DNA of 64,000 nt. Origin: Sporosarcina ureae (GTDB lineage: Bacteria; Bacillota; Bacilli; Bacillales_A; Planococcaceae). The notes beneath the pieces are model-generated. The model saw only the letters and a list, made by a program, of their open reading frames with translations, was not told the origin of the DNA and made no database searches. The stretch covers positions 52,134 to 116,133 of the forward strand of contig NZ_CP015109.1 of NCBI RefSeq assembly GCF_002082015.1, given 5' to 3'. A program made the translations under genes and the position numbers. Each line of letters starts with the position of its first letter. Position 1 is the stretch's first letter. Below are positions 16,216 to 26,358 of the stretch, piece after piece.

Positions 16216-17092
16216 AAAATTACAAGCTTTTATTGCTGAAATGATTCCTGAAATTGAACGTGAACTGACGAATCAACTGGCGAAGTCTGATATTCCAGAC
16301 GCTTTGCACGAATCTATGATGTATTCCGTAGAAGCGGGCGGCAAACGAATTCGTCCATTACTAGTTATGGCTGTTTTATTTGATATGAAACAAGATTCGG
16401 CTGATGCAGTAAAAGTCGCGGCTTCTGCTGAACTGATACATACATATTCATTAATTCATGACGATCTACCGTGCATGGATGACGATGATTTTAGAAGAGG
16501 TAAACCTACGAATCATAAAGTATACGGTGAAGATGTCGCGACGCTTTCGGGAGATGCAATGCAGGCAATGGCTTTCCAAGCGCTCGCAGATCTTCGGGAA
16601 ACACCACCGGAAGCCGCGATTGAACTTGTCGGATTACTGGCAAAAGCGTCGGGCGCTCAAGGGATGGTCAAAGGCCAAGTTCTCGATATGAAAGGCGAAC
16701 AGCGATTATTGCCTTTAGCAGAATTGGAAGAAGTCCATATTCATAAAACAGGCGCATTACTCTCATACTGTATAGAAGCGGGTGCTGTGCTAGCACAGGC
16801 TACGGATGAACAGCGTGAGCAACTTCGCCGTTTCTCTCACAACATTGGGTTGGCATTCCAAATCCAAGATGATATTTTGGATGTAACAGCCACTACTGAG
16901 CAGCTCGGTAAACCAGCAAACAGTGATACTTCAAGCGAAAAGTCGACGTATCCTTCATTGCTTGGGCTAGACGGGGCTCGCGAGCAATTAAAAGCACGTC
17001 ATGAAGAAGCAATACGTGCTTTGCAGTCCATCGGCTTAGGGGAGTCTATGTTGCAATTGTTAGCAGATTACATTATTGAGCGAAATATGTAA
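16208..17092 (+). CDS. ispA: Farnesyl diphosphate synthase
   Basis: A 294-residue trans-prenyltransferase that condenses IPP with DMAPP/GPP. The first aspartate-rich motif is LIHDDLPCMDDDDFRRG with the usual spacing for FPP synthase, and the second is FQIQDDILDVT. VEAGGKRIRPLL near the N-terminus binds IPP. ATG 16208 fits the family's N-terminus (MNEKLQAFI); an earlier start would lie within xseB. The xseA-xseB-ispA order is the usual one in Bacillales. Confidence 0.96.
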   Translation: MNEKLQAFIAEMIPEIERELTNQLAKSDIPDALHESMMYSVEAGGKRIRPLLVMAVLFDMKQDSADAVKVAASAELIHTYSLIHDDLPCMDDDDFRRGKPTNHKVYGEDVATLSGDAMQAMAFQALADLRETPPEAAIELVGLLAKASGAQGMVKGQVLDMKGEQRLLPLAELEEVHIHKTGALLSYCIEAGAVLAQATDEQREQLRRFSHNIGLAFQIQDDILDVTATTEQLGKPANSDTSSEKSTYPSLLGLDGAREQLKARHEEAIRALQSIGLGESMLQLLADYIIERNM

Positions 17093-17233
17093 TTTGGAAC
17101 CGTTATATTTGTGTCGCACGTTGTTACTGTTATAATGTAGAAAACAAACAGCAACTACTTGGTCTAATAAAGGACAACTAGCGCGATGTACAAATAGAAA
17201 GACCTACTTACATGATGAAGGTGTGTGATCACG

Positions 17234-19132
17234 ATGGATCTAACAAAGATTACCAATCCATCTTTTATAAAAGAGCTCGATAAAGAACAGTTAGAATCTC
17301 TGGCGGCAGATATTCGCCATTTTCTAATTGAAAATTTATCGGTTACTGGCGGGCATATCGGACCGAATTTGGGTGTTGTCGAATTGACGATTGCATTGCA
17401 TAAAATCTTCGACAGTCCAACCGATAAATTTTTATGGGATGTAGGACATCAGTCATATGTCCATAAAATTCTTACAGGCCGAGCGGGTGAATTCGACACG
17501 CTTAGAAAATATAAAGGGTTGAGCGGATTTCCGAAGATGGCGGAGAGCATACATGACATATGGGAAACGGGCCATAGTTCAACATCTTTGTCAGCGGCAA
17601 TGGGAATGGCTGTTGCACGAGATATTAAAAAGGAAAAAAGTTTTGTCATTCCGATCATTGGCGATGGTGCGTTGACGGGCGGTATGGCGCTTGAAGCTTT
17701 GAACCATATCGGACACGAAAAGACGAATCTTACGGTCATTTTAAATGACAATGAAATGTCTATTGCACCGAATGTTGGCGCATTGCATTCAATTCTCGGG
17801 AAATTACGGACGGCTGGAAAGTACAACAACGTAAAAGATGAACTGGAATTCCTTTTACGTAAAATCCCGGCAGTTGGCGGTAGAGTCGCGACGGCTGCGG
17901 AACGTGTGAAAGACAGCTTGAAATATTTAGTCGTGAACGGGGTCTTCTTTGAGGAGCTTGGATTCACATATTTAGGACCAATTGATGGCCATGACTTTGT
18001 GGAATTAGAGCGTTCTCTTCAATACGCGAAGAAAATGGAAGGGCCGGTATTACTCCATGTAATTACGAAAAAAGGTAAAGGCTATAGTCCTGCCGAGTTA
18101 GATAAAATTGGTACATGGCATGGTACAGGTCCATATAAGATTGAAACTGGAGATTTTGTGAAATCCCCTGTGAAAGGTCCTGCTTGGAGTGCTTTAGTTT
18201 CTGAAACGGTACGCAAGCTTGCGAGGAATGATCGACGCATTGTTGCCATTACGCCTGCTATGCCGGTAGGATCAAAACTCGAGCCATTCGCAGCAGAATT
18301 CCCAGATCGTTTCTTCGATGTTGGGATTGCAGAACAACATGCAGCGACGATGGCTGCAGGACTTGCAGCCACTGGAATGAAGCCTTTCCTAGCTATTTAT
18401 TCGACATTCTTGCAGCGTGCATACGATCAAATGTTACATGATATTACACGCCAAAAGCTTAATGTCTTTATCGGTATTGACCGCTCAGGACTCGTAGGAG
18501 CCGATGGAGAAACACATCACGGTGTGTTTGACATAGCATTCTTGCGTCATTTGCCGAACTTAGTTATTATGATGCCAAAAGATGAAAACGAAGGTCAGCA
18601 CATGGTCAAGACAGCTATTGATCATGATGAAGGTCCGATTGCACTTCGTTACCCACGTGGCAATGGGTATGGTGTACCAATGGATGAAGAACTCCATACG
18701 ATTCCAATCGGCACATGGGAAGTATTACAAGAAGGCGAAGACGCAACGATCTTGACGTTCGGTACGACCATTCCTATGGCGTTCTCAGCTGCTGAGCAAT
18801 TAAAAGCACAAGGTAAAAATGTAGCGGTTGTCAATGCGCGTTTCATCAAGCCGATGGATACGAATTTGTTGGATGAGCTATTTGCTAAAGGGAAACCGAT
18901 TATTACAATTGAAGAAGCGGTGCTTGCTGGTGGATTCGGCAGTGGCGTGATGGAATATGCAGAGCAAGTAGGTCATACGGGTACGATTTTCGAGAGAATA
19001 GGTATTCCGGATGATTTCATTGAACATGGTAGTGTCGATAAATTACTGGTCGAAATTCATATGACACCGGATCATGTGGCAGAAGTTACCGCAGCGGCTA
19101 TTCAGCAAGCAGCAGAAAGAGCGAAAGTATGA
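17234..19132 (+). CDS. dxs: 1-deoxy-D-xylulose-5-phosphate synthase
   Basis: A 632-residue thiamine-diphosphate enzyme that joins pyruvate and glyceraldehyde-3-phosphate at the start of the MEP isoprenoid pathway. Motifs seen: [27 protein letters not shown], the ThDP motif [15 protein letters not shown]...[26 protein letters not shown] and [22 protein letters not shown] 17234 is preferred because GAAGGTG lies about 12 bases upstream; the GTG at 17225 would leave only 2-3 bases. Its stop overlaps tlyA by 4 bases. Confidence 0.97.
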   Translation: MDLTKITNPSFIKELDKEQLESLAADIRHFLIENLSVTGGHIGPNLGVVELTIALHKIFDSPTDKFLWDVGHQSYVHKILTGRAGEFDTLRKYKGLSGFPKMAESIHDIWETGHSSTSLSAAMGMAVARDIKKEKSFVIPIIGDGALTGGMALEALNHIGHEKTNLTVILNDNEMSIAPNVGALHSILGKLRTAGKYNNVKDELEFLLRKIPAVGGRVATAAERVKDSLKYLVVNGVFFEELGFTYLGPIDGHDFVELERSLQYAKKMEGPVLLHVITKKGKGYSPAELDKIGTWHGTGPYKIETGDFVKSPVKGPAWSALVSETVRKLARNDRRIVAITPAMPVGSKLEPFAAEFPDRFFDVGIAEQHAATMAAGLAATGMKPFLAIYSTFLQRAYDQMLHDITRQKLNVFIGIDRSGLVGADGETHHGVFDIAFLRHLPNLVIMMPKDENEGQHMVKTAIDHDEGPIALRYPRGNGYGVPMDEELHTIPIGTWEVLQEGEDATILTFGTTIPMAFSAAEQLKAQGKNVAVVNARFIKPMDTNLLDELFAKGKPIITIEEAVLAGGFGSGVMEYAEQVGHTGTIFERIGIPDDFIEHGSVDKLLVEIHMTPDHVAEVTAAAIQQAAERAKV

Positions 19133-19950
19133 GTACACCTGTGAAAAAAGAGAGAGTAGATGTGTTGCTGGTAGAGCGTGGATTAACAGAATCCCGTGAA
19201 CAAGCAAAGCGATCCATCATGGCGGGTCTCGTTTACTCTGATACAGCAAGAATTGAAAAAGCGGGAGAAAAAATTGCGGTTGATGCTCCATTAACTGTAA
19301 AAGGACCTGCGATTAAATATGTAAGTCGTGGTGGCTTGAAACTGGAAAAGGCATTACTGTCTTTTCCTATTTCTGTGAAAGAGAAGATTGTTCTGGATAT
19401 TGGGGCCTCAACGGGCGGCTTTACGGATTGTGCATTGCAAAACGGCGCGAACCATTGTTACGCACTAGATGTAGGCTATAATCAACTCGCATGGAAAATC
19501 CGTCAGCACGAACAAGTGACAGTGATGGAACGGCAAAATTTCCGTCATGCGACCGTAGATTTGTTTACGGAAGGATTACCCGAAGTGGCGACAATCGATG
19601 TTTCATTTATTTCGTTATCGTTGATTTTACCGGCACTAAAGAACATCATCGTACCTGGTGGTCAAGTGGTAGCGCTAGTGAAGCCTCAATTTGAAGCAGG
19701 AAAAGATAAAGTCGGTAAAAAAGGTATTGTCCGTGATCCAGCGATCCATCTTGAAGTGTTGGAAAAGATTGCTGCAATGGCAGTGGCAGAAGGATTTTCC
19801 GTTAAAGGTGCTACGTATTCGCCGGTTACAGGTGGAGAAGGCAATATTGAGTTCTTGTATTATTTAGTAGCCGAGGACGATGCGGTGACCGATTTTACAA
19901 CGGAAAATTTTAAGCAATTAGTGAAACAGGCACATACGGATTTAACATAA
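19129..19950 (+). CDS. tlyA: TlyA-family rRNA 2'-O-methyltransferase (YqxC)
   Basis: A 273-residue protein with an N-terminal S4 RNA-binding domain ([22 protein letters not shown]) and an FtsJ-like methyltransferase domain ([18 protein letters not shown] as the SAM site, [20 protein letters not shown] near the C-terminus). The family methylates ribosomal RNA riboses; it is sometimes annotated as a hemolysin, which is unlikely to be its role. It is in the usual dxs-tlyA-ahrC-recN string. ATG 19129 overlaps the dxs stop. Confidence 0.94.
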   Translation: MSTPVKKERVDVLLVERGLTESREQAKRSIMAGLVYSDTARIEKAGEKIAVDAPLTVKGPAIKYVSRGGLKLEKALLSFPISVKEKIVLDIGASTGGFTDCALQNGANHCYALDVGYNQLAWKIRQHEQVTVMERQNFRHATVDLFTEGLPEVATIDVSFISLSLILPALKNIIVPGGQVVALVKPQFEAGKDKVGKKGIVRDPAIHLEVLEKIAAMAVAEGFSVKGATYSPVTGGEGNIEFLYYLVAEDDAVTDFTTENFKQLVKQAHTDLT

Positions 19951-19974
19951 CGCGCAATGAGTTGCGCGTTTTTT
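19949..19974 (+). terminator. Terminator of dxs-tlyA
   Basis: AACGCGCAA (19949-19957) pairs with TTGCGCGTT (19962-19970), followed by TTTT. The stem overlaps the tlyA stop codon. Confidence 0.88.
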
Positions 19975-20027
19975 AGATGATTAGTATAATTTTGTTTATG
20001 GACTCAACAGAATCGGAGTGAGTAAAA

Positions 20028-20477
20028 TTGAATAAAGGACAACGACATTTACGTATTCGAGAGATTATTACGAACCATGAAATAGAAACACAGGATCAGC
20101 TTGTCGAAAGTCTGAAAGCAGCGGGTGCCGATGTTACGCAGGCAACGGTTTCGCGTGATATTAAAGAAATGCACTTGATTAAAGTACCTTCACCTTCAGG
20201 CAATTATAAATACAGTCTACCTCCTATCCATCGCTATAATACAGAAGAGAAATTAAAGCGTATGCTAGAGGATGCATTTGTGGGCATCGACAGTGCAAGT
20301 CATTTTATTATGTTGAAAACGCTTCCCGGTAACGCGCAGGCTGTTGGATCGCTTGTCGATAACTTAGACTGGGATGAAATGCTTGGAACGATTTGTGGTG
20401 ACGATACCTGTTTGATCATTTGTCGTGCAGAATCTCAGACAGAATATGTAAAAGATAAAATATTATCCATGCTATAA
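20028..20477 (+). CDS. ahrC: Arginine repressor
   Basis: A 149-residue ArgR/AhrC. The N-terminal winged helix ([22 protein letters not shown], then [21 protein letters not shown] as the recognition helix) and C-terminal hexamerisation domain with the arginine-binding [10 protein letters not shown] are complete. It represses arginine biosynthesis and activates catabolism. Its start codon is TTG, behind CGGAGTGAG. It has its own terminator upstream and runs into recN with 17 bases between. Confidence 0.96.
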   Translation: MNKGQRHLRIREIITNHEIETQDQLVESLKAAGADVTQATVSRDIKEMHLIKVPSPSGNYKYSLPPIHRYNTEEKLKRMLEDAFVGIDSASHFIMLKTLPGNAQAVGSLVDNLDWDEMLGTICGDDTCLIICRAESQTEYVKDKILSML

Positions 20478-20494
20478 GCGAGGTGAGGACTTCA

Positions 20495-22195
20495 TTGTTA
20501 AGCGAACTTTCGATTAAAAACTTTGCTATTATTGAACAACTTGAAATCGCATTTGACGACGGTCTAACGGTGCTAACCGGTGAAACGGGTGCTGGGAAAT
20601 CCATTATTATTGATGCTGTCCAGCTCCTAGCTGGCGGCCGCGGTTCCCAGGAGTTCATTCGCCACGGTGCGAAAAAAGCTGAGCTTCAAGGACTTTTCAC
20701 AATTGACAAAAATATTGAAAATGTAACAGAGAAGTTGACGGAATTTGGCATTGATACGGAAGAAGGTATTGTGATTTTACGCCGGGATATAAGTGCCAGC
20801 GGGAAATCTGTTTGTCGCGTCAATGGTAAACTCGTAACTATTGCTATATTGCGTGAGATTGGCGCCTTGCTCATCGATATCCATGGTCAGCACGAAAATC
20901 AGGAGTTAATGAACGAAAAGCGTCATATTCATTTGCTTGATTTCTTCATAGGTGAGCCGATTGAACGTGCGATGTCAACCTATACCGAGTTATATGATAA
21001 ATATAAAAAACTCCAGCAAGTCATTGCTGCTAAAACACAAGATGAGCAGCAAATTGCGCAAAAAATTGATCTATACAAATTCCAATTGGAAGAAATCGAT
21101 GCAGCAGATTTGAAGATCGGTGAAGAGGAAGAGCTGGAGTCTGAACTTGTGAAGCTCCAACATTTTAACCGGTTATTTGATCGCTTGAATACTTCATATG
21201 AAGCTTTGTCTCTAGAGTCACATGGACTCGATTGGATCGGCAATTCAATGAGTGATCTGGAAGAAGCGGCTTCGATTGATGAAGATCTCAAAATGATGTC
21301 TGAAACAGTTAATTCTTCATTTTATGCGCTTCAAGATGTTTCACATGATTTAAAACGGATGATCGATGGGATGGAATTCCAACCGGATCGATTGGAATTT
21401 GTCGAAGACCGATTAGCGCTGTTTTTGACATTGAAGCGTAAATATGGAAAATCACTTGAAGATATTTTAATTTATCGCGATAAAATTGCCGATGCACTCG
21501 ATCAACTTGTCAATCGTGACGAAAGATTGCATCAAAATCAGGAATTATTGGCACAATACGTAGAAGATCTTGAAATAGAAGCGAATGAATTATCGATAAT
21601 CCGTAAAAAAGCGGCACTGTCTCTTGAAAAAGGGATTGAAGAGCAGTTAAAACAGTTATATATGGAAAAGGCTACATTTAAAGTACAAATTCATCAAAAA
21701 CACCCTCGGCAATTCGATGCTAATGGATTTGACGAAGTTGTATTTATGATTTCCACAAACTTGGGTGAACCTCTCAAGCCTTTGGTACGAGTGGCGTCTG
21801 GTGGCGAATTATCACGAATGATGCTGGCGTTGAAAACGATTTTCTCTCAACATCAAGGTGTCACGTCAATTATTTTTGATGAAGTGGATACCGGAGTCAG
21901 TGGCCGCGTAGCACAGTCCATTGCGGAAAAGATTTCCATGATCTCCAGCCACTCACAAGTGTTATGTATTTCGCATTTACCGCAAGTGGCTGCAATGGCA
22001 GATCATCATTATCTCATCAAAAAAGAAGTGCATGATGGACGAACGACTACGGCGATTCATGATGTGATGAAAACACAACGTACGGAAGAATTATCTCGCA
22101 TGCTTTCCGGTGCAGAAATTACGACATTGACGCTTCAGCATGCAGAAGAACTTTTGCTTTTAGCCGAACAGCGTAAGCAGGAATTTCGCAAATAA
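20495..22195 (+). CDS. recN: DNA repair protein RecN
   Basis: A 566-residue SMC-like ATPase active at DNA double-strand breaks. Walker A is GETGAGKSIIIDAV, followed by two coiled-coil arms (about residues 150-370), the ABC signature ASGGELSRMMLALK, and Walker B IIFDEVDTGVSG. TTG 20495 is chosen since GAGGTGAGG lies 6-7 bases upstream and the protein then begins LSELSIKNFAII, like its relatives. GTG 20483 is inside that Shine-Dalgarno sequence. Confidence 0.96.
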   Translation: MLSELSIKNFAIIEQLEIAFDDGLTVLTGETGAGKSIIIDAVQLLAGGRGSQEFIRHGAKKAELQGLFTIDKNIENVTEKLTEFGIDTEEGIVILRRDISASGKSVCRVNGKLVTIAILREIGALLIDIHGQHENQELMNEKRHIHLLDFFIGEPIERAMSTYTELYDKYKKLQQVIAAKTQDEQQIAQKIDLYKFQLEEIDAADLKIGEEEELESELVKLQHFNRLFDRLNTSYEALSLESHGLDWIGNSMSDLEEAASIDEDLKMMSETVNSSFYALQDVSHDLKRMIDGMEFQPDRLEFVEDRLALFLTLKRKYGKSLEDILIYRDKIADALDQLVNRDERLHQNQELLAQYVEDLEIEANELSIIRKKAALSLEKGIEEQLKQLYMEKATFKVQIHQKHPRQFDANGFDEVVFMISTNLGEPLKPLVRVASGGELSRMMLALKTIFSQHQGVTSIIFDEVDTGVSGRVAQSIAEKISMISSHSQVLCISHLPQVAAMADHHYLIKKEVHDGRTTTAIHDVMKTQRTEELSRMLSGAEITTLTLQHAEELLLLAEQRKQEFRK

Positions 22196-22305
22196 AGTAT
22201 AAATACACAATGTTTTCTAGTGGTGTCAGCACTGTTTATTTTACCCTTTCATACTTTCTCTTCGAAAGGACATACCAAAGGTATCTTTCGTTGAGGAGGT
22301 GAAAC

Positions 22306-23259
22306 ATGGGATGGAATAAATCTTTCAAAACGCTCTTAGCGCTTATACTGATGCTCTGCCTTGTGCCTGGGATTTCATTAGCAAAAGAAGAAACCCTCAT
22401 TCCGATGGGTGATTCCATCGGTATTCAAATGGATTTGAGTGGTATTTATGTAACGAGTGACGTCAAGGTGGCTTCGAAGGAATGGCTAAAAAAAGGTGAT
22501 ATAATTCGCCAGTTAAACGGTACAGATACAAAGCAACTTGTTCATTTCGAACGCGCCCTGCAAAAAGATAGTGCTACGATGGAACTCGACATTTTGCGTA
22601 ATGGGGAACGTGAAACCATTCAGGCAGATCCGTCGCTCATTAAGCACGTCACGCCCTTCTTGAAAGATCGAACGGAAGGTACTGGGACATTGACGTATGT
22701 CGACCCGGAAAGCGGCACGTATGGTGCACTGGGACACCAAATCATTGATAGTACATTGCAGTCTGCTCCGTCTTTTGAAAAAGGAGCTATTTATTTATCT
22801 GAAATTAGCCAGATCAAGAAAAGTTCTCCAGGGATCCCAGGTTATAAAATTTCCTCCATTATTGATCAGAATAAATTTCTTGGGAATATTCAAATCAATA
22901 ATGTGTATGGAATATTTGGTCATTGGAAAAATGCCTATAATAAAGTGTTGGCTGAACCGCTGGAAATTATGCAACCGTTTGAATTGATGATCGGACCTGC
23001 AGAAATTTATACTACGGTAGAAGGTTCTACTGTAGAAAAATTTGCCATCCAAATTACGAAGATAGAAGAAGAACAATTCCACATCCTATTGACTGACCAG
23101 AAACTGCTGAGTAAGACGGGCGGGATCTTACAAGGCATGAGCGGAAGTCCTGTGATCCAAAATGGCAAGTTTGTCGGTGCGATTACGCATATGTTCGTGG
23201 ACGAGCCCGAAAAAGGGGCCGCGCTTTTTTTGGAAACGATGAGAACGAATGAGAAGTGA
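22306..23259 (+). CDS. spoIVB: SpoIVB serine peptidase, short form
   Basis: A 317-residue S55 peptidase that is secreted from the forespore and triggers pro-sigma-K processing. It has a signal-like segment (residues 8-26), a PDZ domain (about 35-110) and a peptidase domain. The candidate triad is His144 (YGALGHQI), Asp264 (LLTDQKLL) and Ser281 in GMSGSP. The ending QNGKFVGAITHMFV is typical. B. subtilis SpoIVB has about 425 residues; most of the difference is an N-terminal stretch before the PDZ domain. ATG 22306 has GGAGGTG. It sits between recN and spo0A, as in B. subtilis. Confidence 0.93.
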   Translation: MGWNKSFKTLLALILMLCLVPGISLAKEETLIPMGDSIGIQMDLSGIYVTSDVKVASKEWLKKGDIIRQLNGTDTKQLVHFERALQKDSATMELDILRNGERETIQADPSLIKHVTPFLKDRTEGTGTLTYVDPESGTYGALGHQIIDSTLQSAPSFEKGAIYLSEISQIKKSSPGIPGYKISSIIDQNKFLGNIQINNVYGIFGHWKNAYNKVLAEPLEIMQPFELMIGPAEIYTTVEGSTVEKFAIQITKIEEEQFHILLTDQKLLSKTGGILQGMSGSPVIQNGKFVGAITHMFVDEPEKGAALFLETMRTNEK

Positions 23260-23262
23260 AAA

Positions 23263-23298
23263 AACAGCCTGTGCACTTTTGAGCACAGGCTGTTTTTT
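23263..23298 (+). terminator. Terminator of spoIVB
   Basis: AACAGCCTGTGC (23263-23274) pairs with GCACAGGCTGTT (23283-23294), followed by TTTT. Confidence 0.93.
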
Positions 23299-23486
23299 CG
23301 TATAGGTGTTCGATACAGAGAAAAGGGAAAAAAGTCGAAATAGGTAGAAAGCATCGTTCAGAAGTATCATTTTACATAAAAAAATAAGTAATTGTAGAAT
23401 TTGCCATATAGATGACTTACGATAATAGGAGAGAAACAGCGGGAAAAAGAAATGGATCGCCGATTTTATACCAGGGGGAATGGGTT

Positions 23487-24281
23487 ATGGAAAATGTGAA
23501 GGTAGCAATTGCTGACGATAATAAAGAACTTGTGAAAACGATGATGTCTTATTTTGAAAAGCACGACGAAATAGAAGTAATTTGGACAGCGAATAATGGG
23601 CAAGTATGCTTGACGATGTTGGAAGAAGAGCGCCCGGATATTTTATTGTTGGATATTATTATGCCGCATCTTGACGGTATTGGAGTATTGGAGACGCTGA
23701 ATGAAACGAATAAAATGGGGGATATGCAAATCATGATGTTGACGGCTTTCGGACAGGAAAATGTCATGTCACAAGCCGCAAGTCTTGGTGCTTCGTACTT
23801 CATGTTAAAGCCGTTTGAATTCGACCGCTTGATCGGACAAATTTTTAAGGCTGCAGGGAAACCAAAAAATACAGCGACTTCATTTGTTGTACAGGAGTCC
23901 CCTCAGCAGACAGGTGTCGTGACTCAGAAAGTTCTCGATACGGCAATTACGTCAATGATTAAAGAAATCGGCGTGCCTGCTCATATTAAAGGTTATGCGT
24001 TTTTACGTGAAGGAATTCAGATGGTCTATAGCGATGCGGAGTTGCTCGGATCCGTCACGAAGATTCTATATCCGGATATCGCGAAAAAGTATAATACGAC
24101 ACCATCCCGAGTGGAACGTGCAATTCGCCATGCGATTGAGGTCGCGTGGAACCGCGGGAATTACGATTTAATTTCAAAGACTTTTGGATATACGGTGCAT
24201 CATTTGAAAAGTAAGCCGACGAATAGCGAATTTATTGCAATGATTGCGGATAAAATCCGTTTGGAGCATATGGTGAGCTGA
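23487..24281 (+). CDS. spo0A: Sporulation master regulator Spo0A
   Basis: A 264-residue response regulator. The receiver domain (1-120) has acidic Asp10/Asp11, phospho-acceptor Asp56 ([10 protein letters not shown]), Thr86 and Lys108 (YFMLKPF). The C-terminal effector domain (about 150-264) has the 0A-box recognition helix [21 protein letters not shown]. When phosphorylated by the phosphorelay it switches on sporulation and represses abrB. ATG 23487 follows AGGGGGAATGG; the longer frame from 23412 adds sequence foreign to the family. AGTCGAAA at about 23330 is one mismatch from a 0A box, weak evidence of autoregulation. Confidence 0.97.
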   Translation: MENVKVAIADDNKELVKTMMSYFEKHDEIEVIWTANNGQVCLTMLEEERPDILLLDIIMPHLDGIGVLETLNETNKMGDMQIMMLTAFGQENVMSQAASLGASYFMLKPFEFDRLIGQIFKAAGKPKNTATSFVVQESPQQTGVVTQKVLDTAITSMIKEIGVPAHIKGYAFLREGIQMVYSDAELLGSVTKILYPDIAKKYNTTPSRVERAIRHAIEVAWNRGNYDLISKTFGYTVHHLKSKPTNSEFIAMIADKIRLEHMVS

Positions 24282-24316
24282 TTGAAGTGATAAATGGATA
24301 GAGAGTTTACGACCAG

Positions 24317-24346
24317 CCAACTAATCGGGTGTATTAGTTGGTTTTC
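24317..24346 (+). terminator. Terminator of spo0A
   Basis: CCAACTAAT (24317-24325) pairs with ATTAGTTGG (24333-24341), followed by TTTTC. Confidence 0.82.
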
Positions 24347-24431
24347 GTTTGTAAATGAAGTGCACAACATTCGAGATGATCGGTGTTTTTTAGTTGGCGG
24401 GGTGAATAATGGGTGGTTATGAATTAGGTTG

Positions 24432-24580
24432 CGCTCATTAATTTTTGTAAGTGATCATACTTTCTCTACAACCGCTCGTAACTTCTCACGTGTGCTCATA
24501 CATCACTCTAATCTGCTCTATACGCAGTCCTAAGCGCTCATACAGTTTGTTTAACCGCTCATTGCACATAAATTTCTCAT
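24432..24580 (-). repeat. GAGCG repeat with 21-nt period, copy B (minus orientation)
   Basis: On the plus strand the repeat appears as GCTC. GCTC/CTC cores have their CTC at 24434, 24475, 24495, 24516, 24537 and 24558 (steps of 20-21, one double step). Weaker CTC triplets sit at the half steps 24464, 24485 and 24506, so spacing is 10-11 bases there. It occupies the middle of the gap between the spo0A terminator and fapA. The remainder of that gap (24347-24431 and 24581-24804) shows no gene I can support. Confidence 0.8.
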
Positions 24581-24804
24581 ATGAATTTGAACGTACATAC
24601 GTTCACACAACCATGTAAGACAAAATTTACGTATTAATTATTCAATAGACGAATGATAGGGATAAAGTCAGTATTTATTTCGATGCTTAAGAAAATCGGA
24701 GAACGCTGTGAGGAAATGCTTATTTATGCAGTGTATTCACAAAAAGAGCTATCTCAAGTGCGCTTCAATCTTCTATACTAGTAAATAAAGAAGGAGGGAT
24801 TTCG

Positions 24805-26358
24805 TTGTTAGTTGAAAATGAATACTTTGAACTTCTAGAAGAAAATAACAAAGTTATTATGAACACTAAAAAGGTAGGGTATCCGCTTAAGTCGTTTGAC
24901 GCGCTGGCTTCTGATATTCCTAGATTAAAATTGAATTCATTCAAGGTGCTAATGAACGCTCTTCAGACGGAAGGCCAACATGATATCGGGGCGTATTCCG
25001 CTCCTTGTGAAGTATATATATCACCCAGTAAAATGAAGGTCGAATTGTATATTCATGCAACAAACGAAGAGTTTCTTGCAAATAAAGAGCAGTTCCTGAA
25101 ACAAGCGGAAGAAATGCTGGACCAAAGAGAAATACACTATGACAAAGAAAGTCTACTTAGCTTAGCGTTTCTACCAAGTAATCCAATCATTATTGCGGTA
25201 GGCAAAGAGCCTGTCAAAGGAGAAAACGCACAGGTGGAGTATATAGCAATGCCGGATCGTAAACCGAGTCTTCGAGAGGATGGTTCTGCTGATCACTACG
25301 AGTTGAATTTTGTGACACCGATTGCGAAAGGTGATTGGTTAGGTGAGAAAACGCCTGCTAAAGAAGGATTCGAAGGTCAAAACGTCTTTGGTGAACCGAT
25401 AGCAGCTAAAAAAGGCGAGGACATTAAACTAATTTACGATCGAAAATCTGTTGGGGAGTTTGAAGAAGAAGGGAAAATAGTTTTACGTGCTTTGCATGGC
25501 GGCGCACTGGAGGAACTGAACGGTGCAATTAGTGTTGGAAAGCAATTGATCATTTCGGACGACGTCGGCACGAAAACCGGCTCCATTACATTTGATGGAT
25601 CGGTACGTGTTATGGGGACGGTTTTAGCAGGTTTCTCAGTCAATGCGACAGGGGATATTTCTATCGAAGGAAGAGAAGGTGTGACAAATGCCAAGGAAAT
25701 CTATTCCGAAGAAGGTGATGTCTATATTAAAGGTGGCGTGTTTGGTGGTGGAGAAACCATTATCAAGGCGAAGAAGAATGTTTTTGTGAAACATGCGAAT
25801 AATTGCAAGATTTATGGGGAACGAGTGAATATTGGTCTCTATTCACTTGGGTCTGAATTATACGGCGATCATATTTGTATTGATCAACATAAAGGTCGGA
25901 TCATCGGTGGTGTTGCGGAAGCGATGTTTTCTATTGAATGTGCAACGGCTGGCAATAGTCATGAACGTTTGACGAAACTTATCGTCAAAGGAGTCAATAA
26001 AGAAATGGAGCTCGAGGAAATTCAGCGTCTTGCGGAAAAGCTAAAAGCGGAGCATGCGGAACTGAAAAAAGTGGAGTTGACATTTGATAAAATGGCCAGC
26101 ATCAAAGCAAGTCTTCCGGCAGGACAGTTGGAATTACTAGAAAAGACATTGCAAGTAAAACAGCAAGAAGTTGTATCGCTAGATCAGACGATTAAAAATA
26201 AGTTGCAACTTGTGCAAGTAGCTAGCACGCCTAAAATTGAAATCACGCGTGAAGCACACCCTGGTGTCCAAATCGTAATAGGTAATAAAACTAGCATGTT
26301 GAGTCAGGTAACGAAAGGCGTTTTCGAACTAACAAGCGAAGGAGCATTGAATGTCTGA
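24805..26358 (+). CDS. FapA/DUF342-family protein
   Basis: A 517-residue cytoplasmic protein of the FapA (DUF342, 'flagellar assembly protein A') family. The central part (about 170-370) is a glycine-rich beta-helix with the typical run GDWLGEKTPAKEGFEGQNVFG, DGSVRVMGTVLAGFSVNATGD and YIKGGVFGGGETIIKAKKNV. The C-terminus is a long charged coiled coil (about 390-460). Family members are linked to surface polysaccharide or flagellar functions and sometimes to regulatory RNA, but the role is not settled. No flagellar genes lie here. TTG 24805 is used behind AAGGAGGG. The stop overlaps the next gene by 8 bases. Confidence 0.82.
   Translation: MLVENEYFELLEENNKVIMNTKKVGYPLKSFDALASDIPRLKLNSFKVLMNALQTEGQHDIGAYSAPCEVYISPSKMKVELYIHATNEEFLANKEQFLKQAEEMLDQREIHYDKESLLSLAFLPSNPIIIAVGKEPVKGENAQVEYIAMPDRKPSLREDGSADHYELNFVTPIAKGDWLGEKTPAKEGFEGQNVFGEPIAAKKGEDIKLIYDRKSVGEFEEEGKIVLRALHGGALEELNGAISVGKQLIISDDVGTKTGSITFDGSVRVMGTVLAGFSVNATGDISIEGREGVTNAKEIYSEEGDVYIKGGVFGGGETIIKAKKNVFVKHANNCKIYGERVNIGLYSLGSELYGDHICIDQHKGRIIGGVAEAMFSIECATAGNSHERLTKLIVKGVNKEMELEEIQRLAEKLKAEHAELKKVELTFDKMASIKASLPAGQLELLEKTLQVKQQEVVSLDQTIKNKLQLVQVASTPKIEITREAHPGVQIVIGNKTSMLSQVTKGVFELTSEGALNV

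Noticed and set aside
23380..23410. Sigma-H promoter before spo0A
   Set aside because: A GAAT -10-like core exists at about 23396, but no AGGA-type -35 lies at the needed distance.
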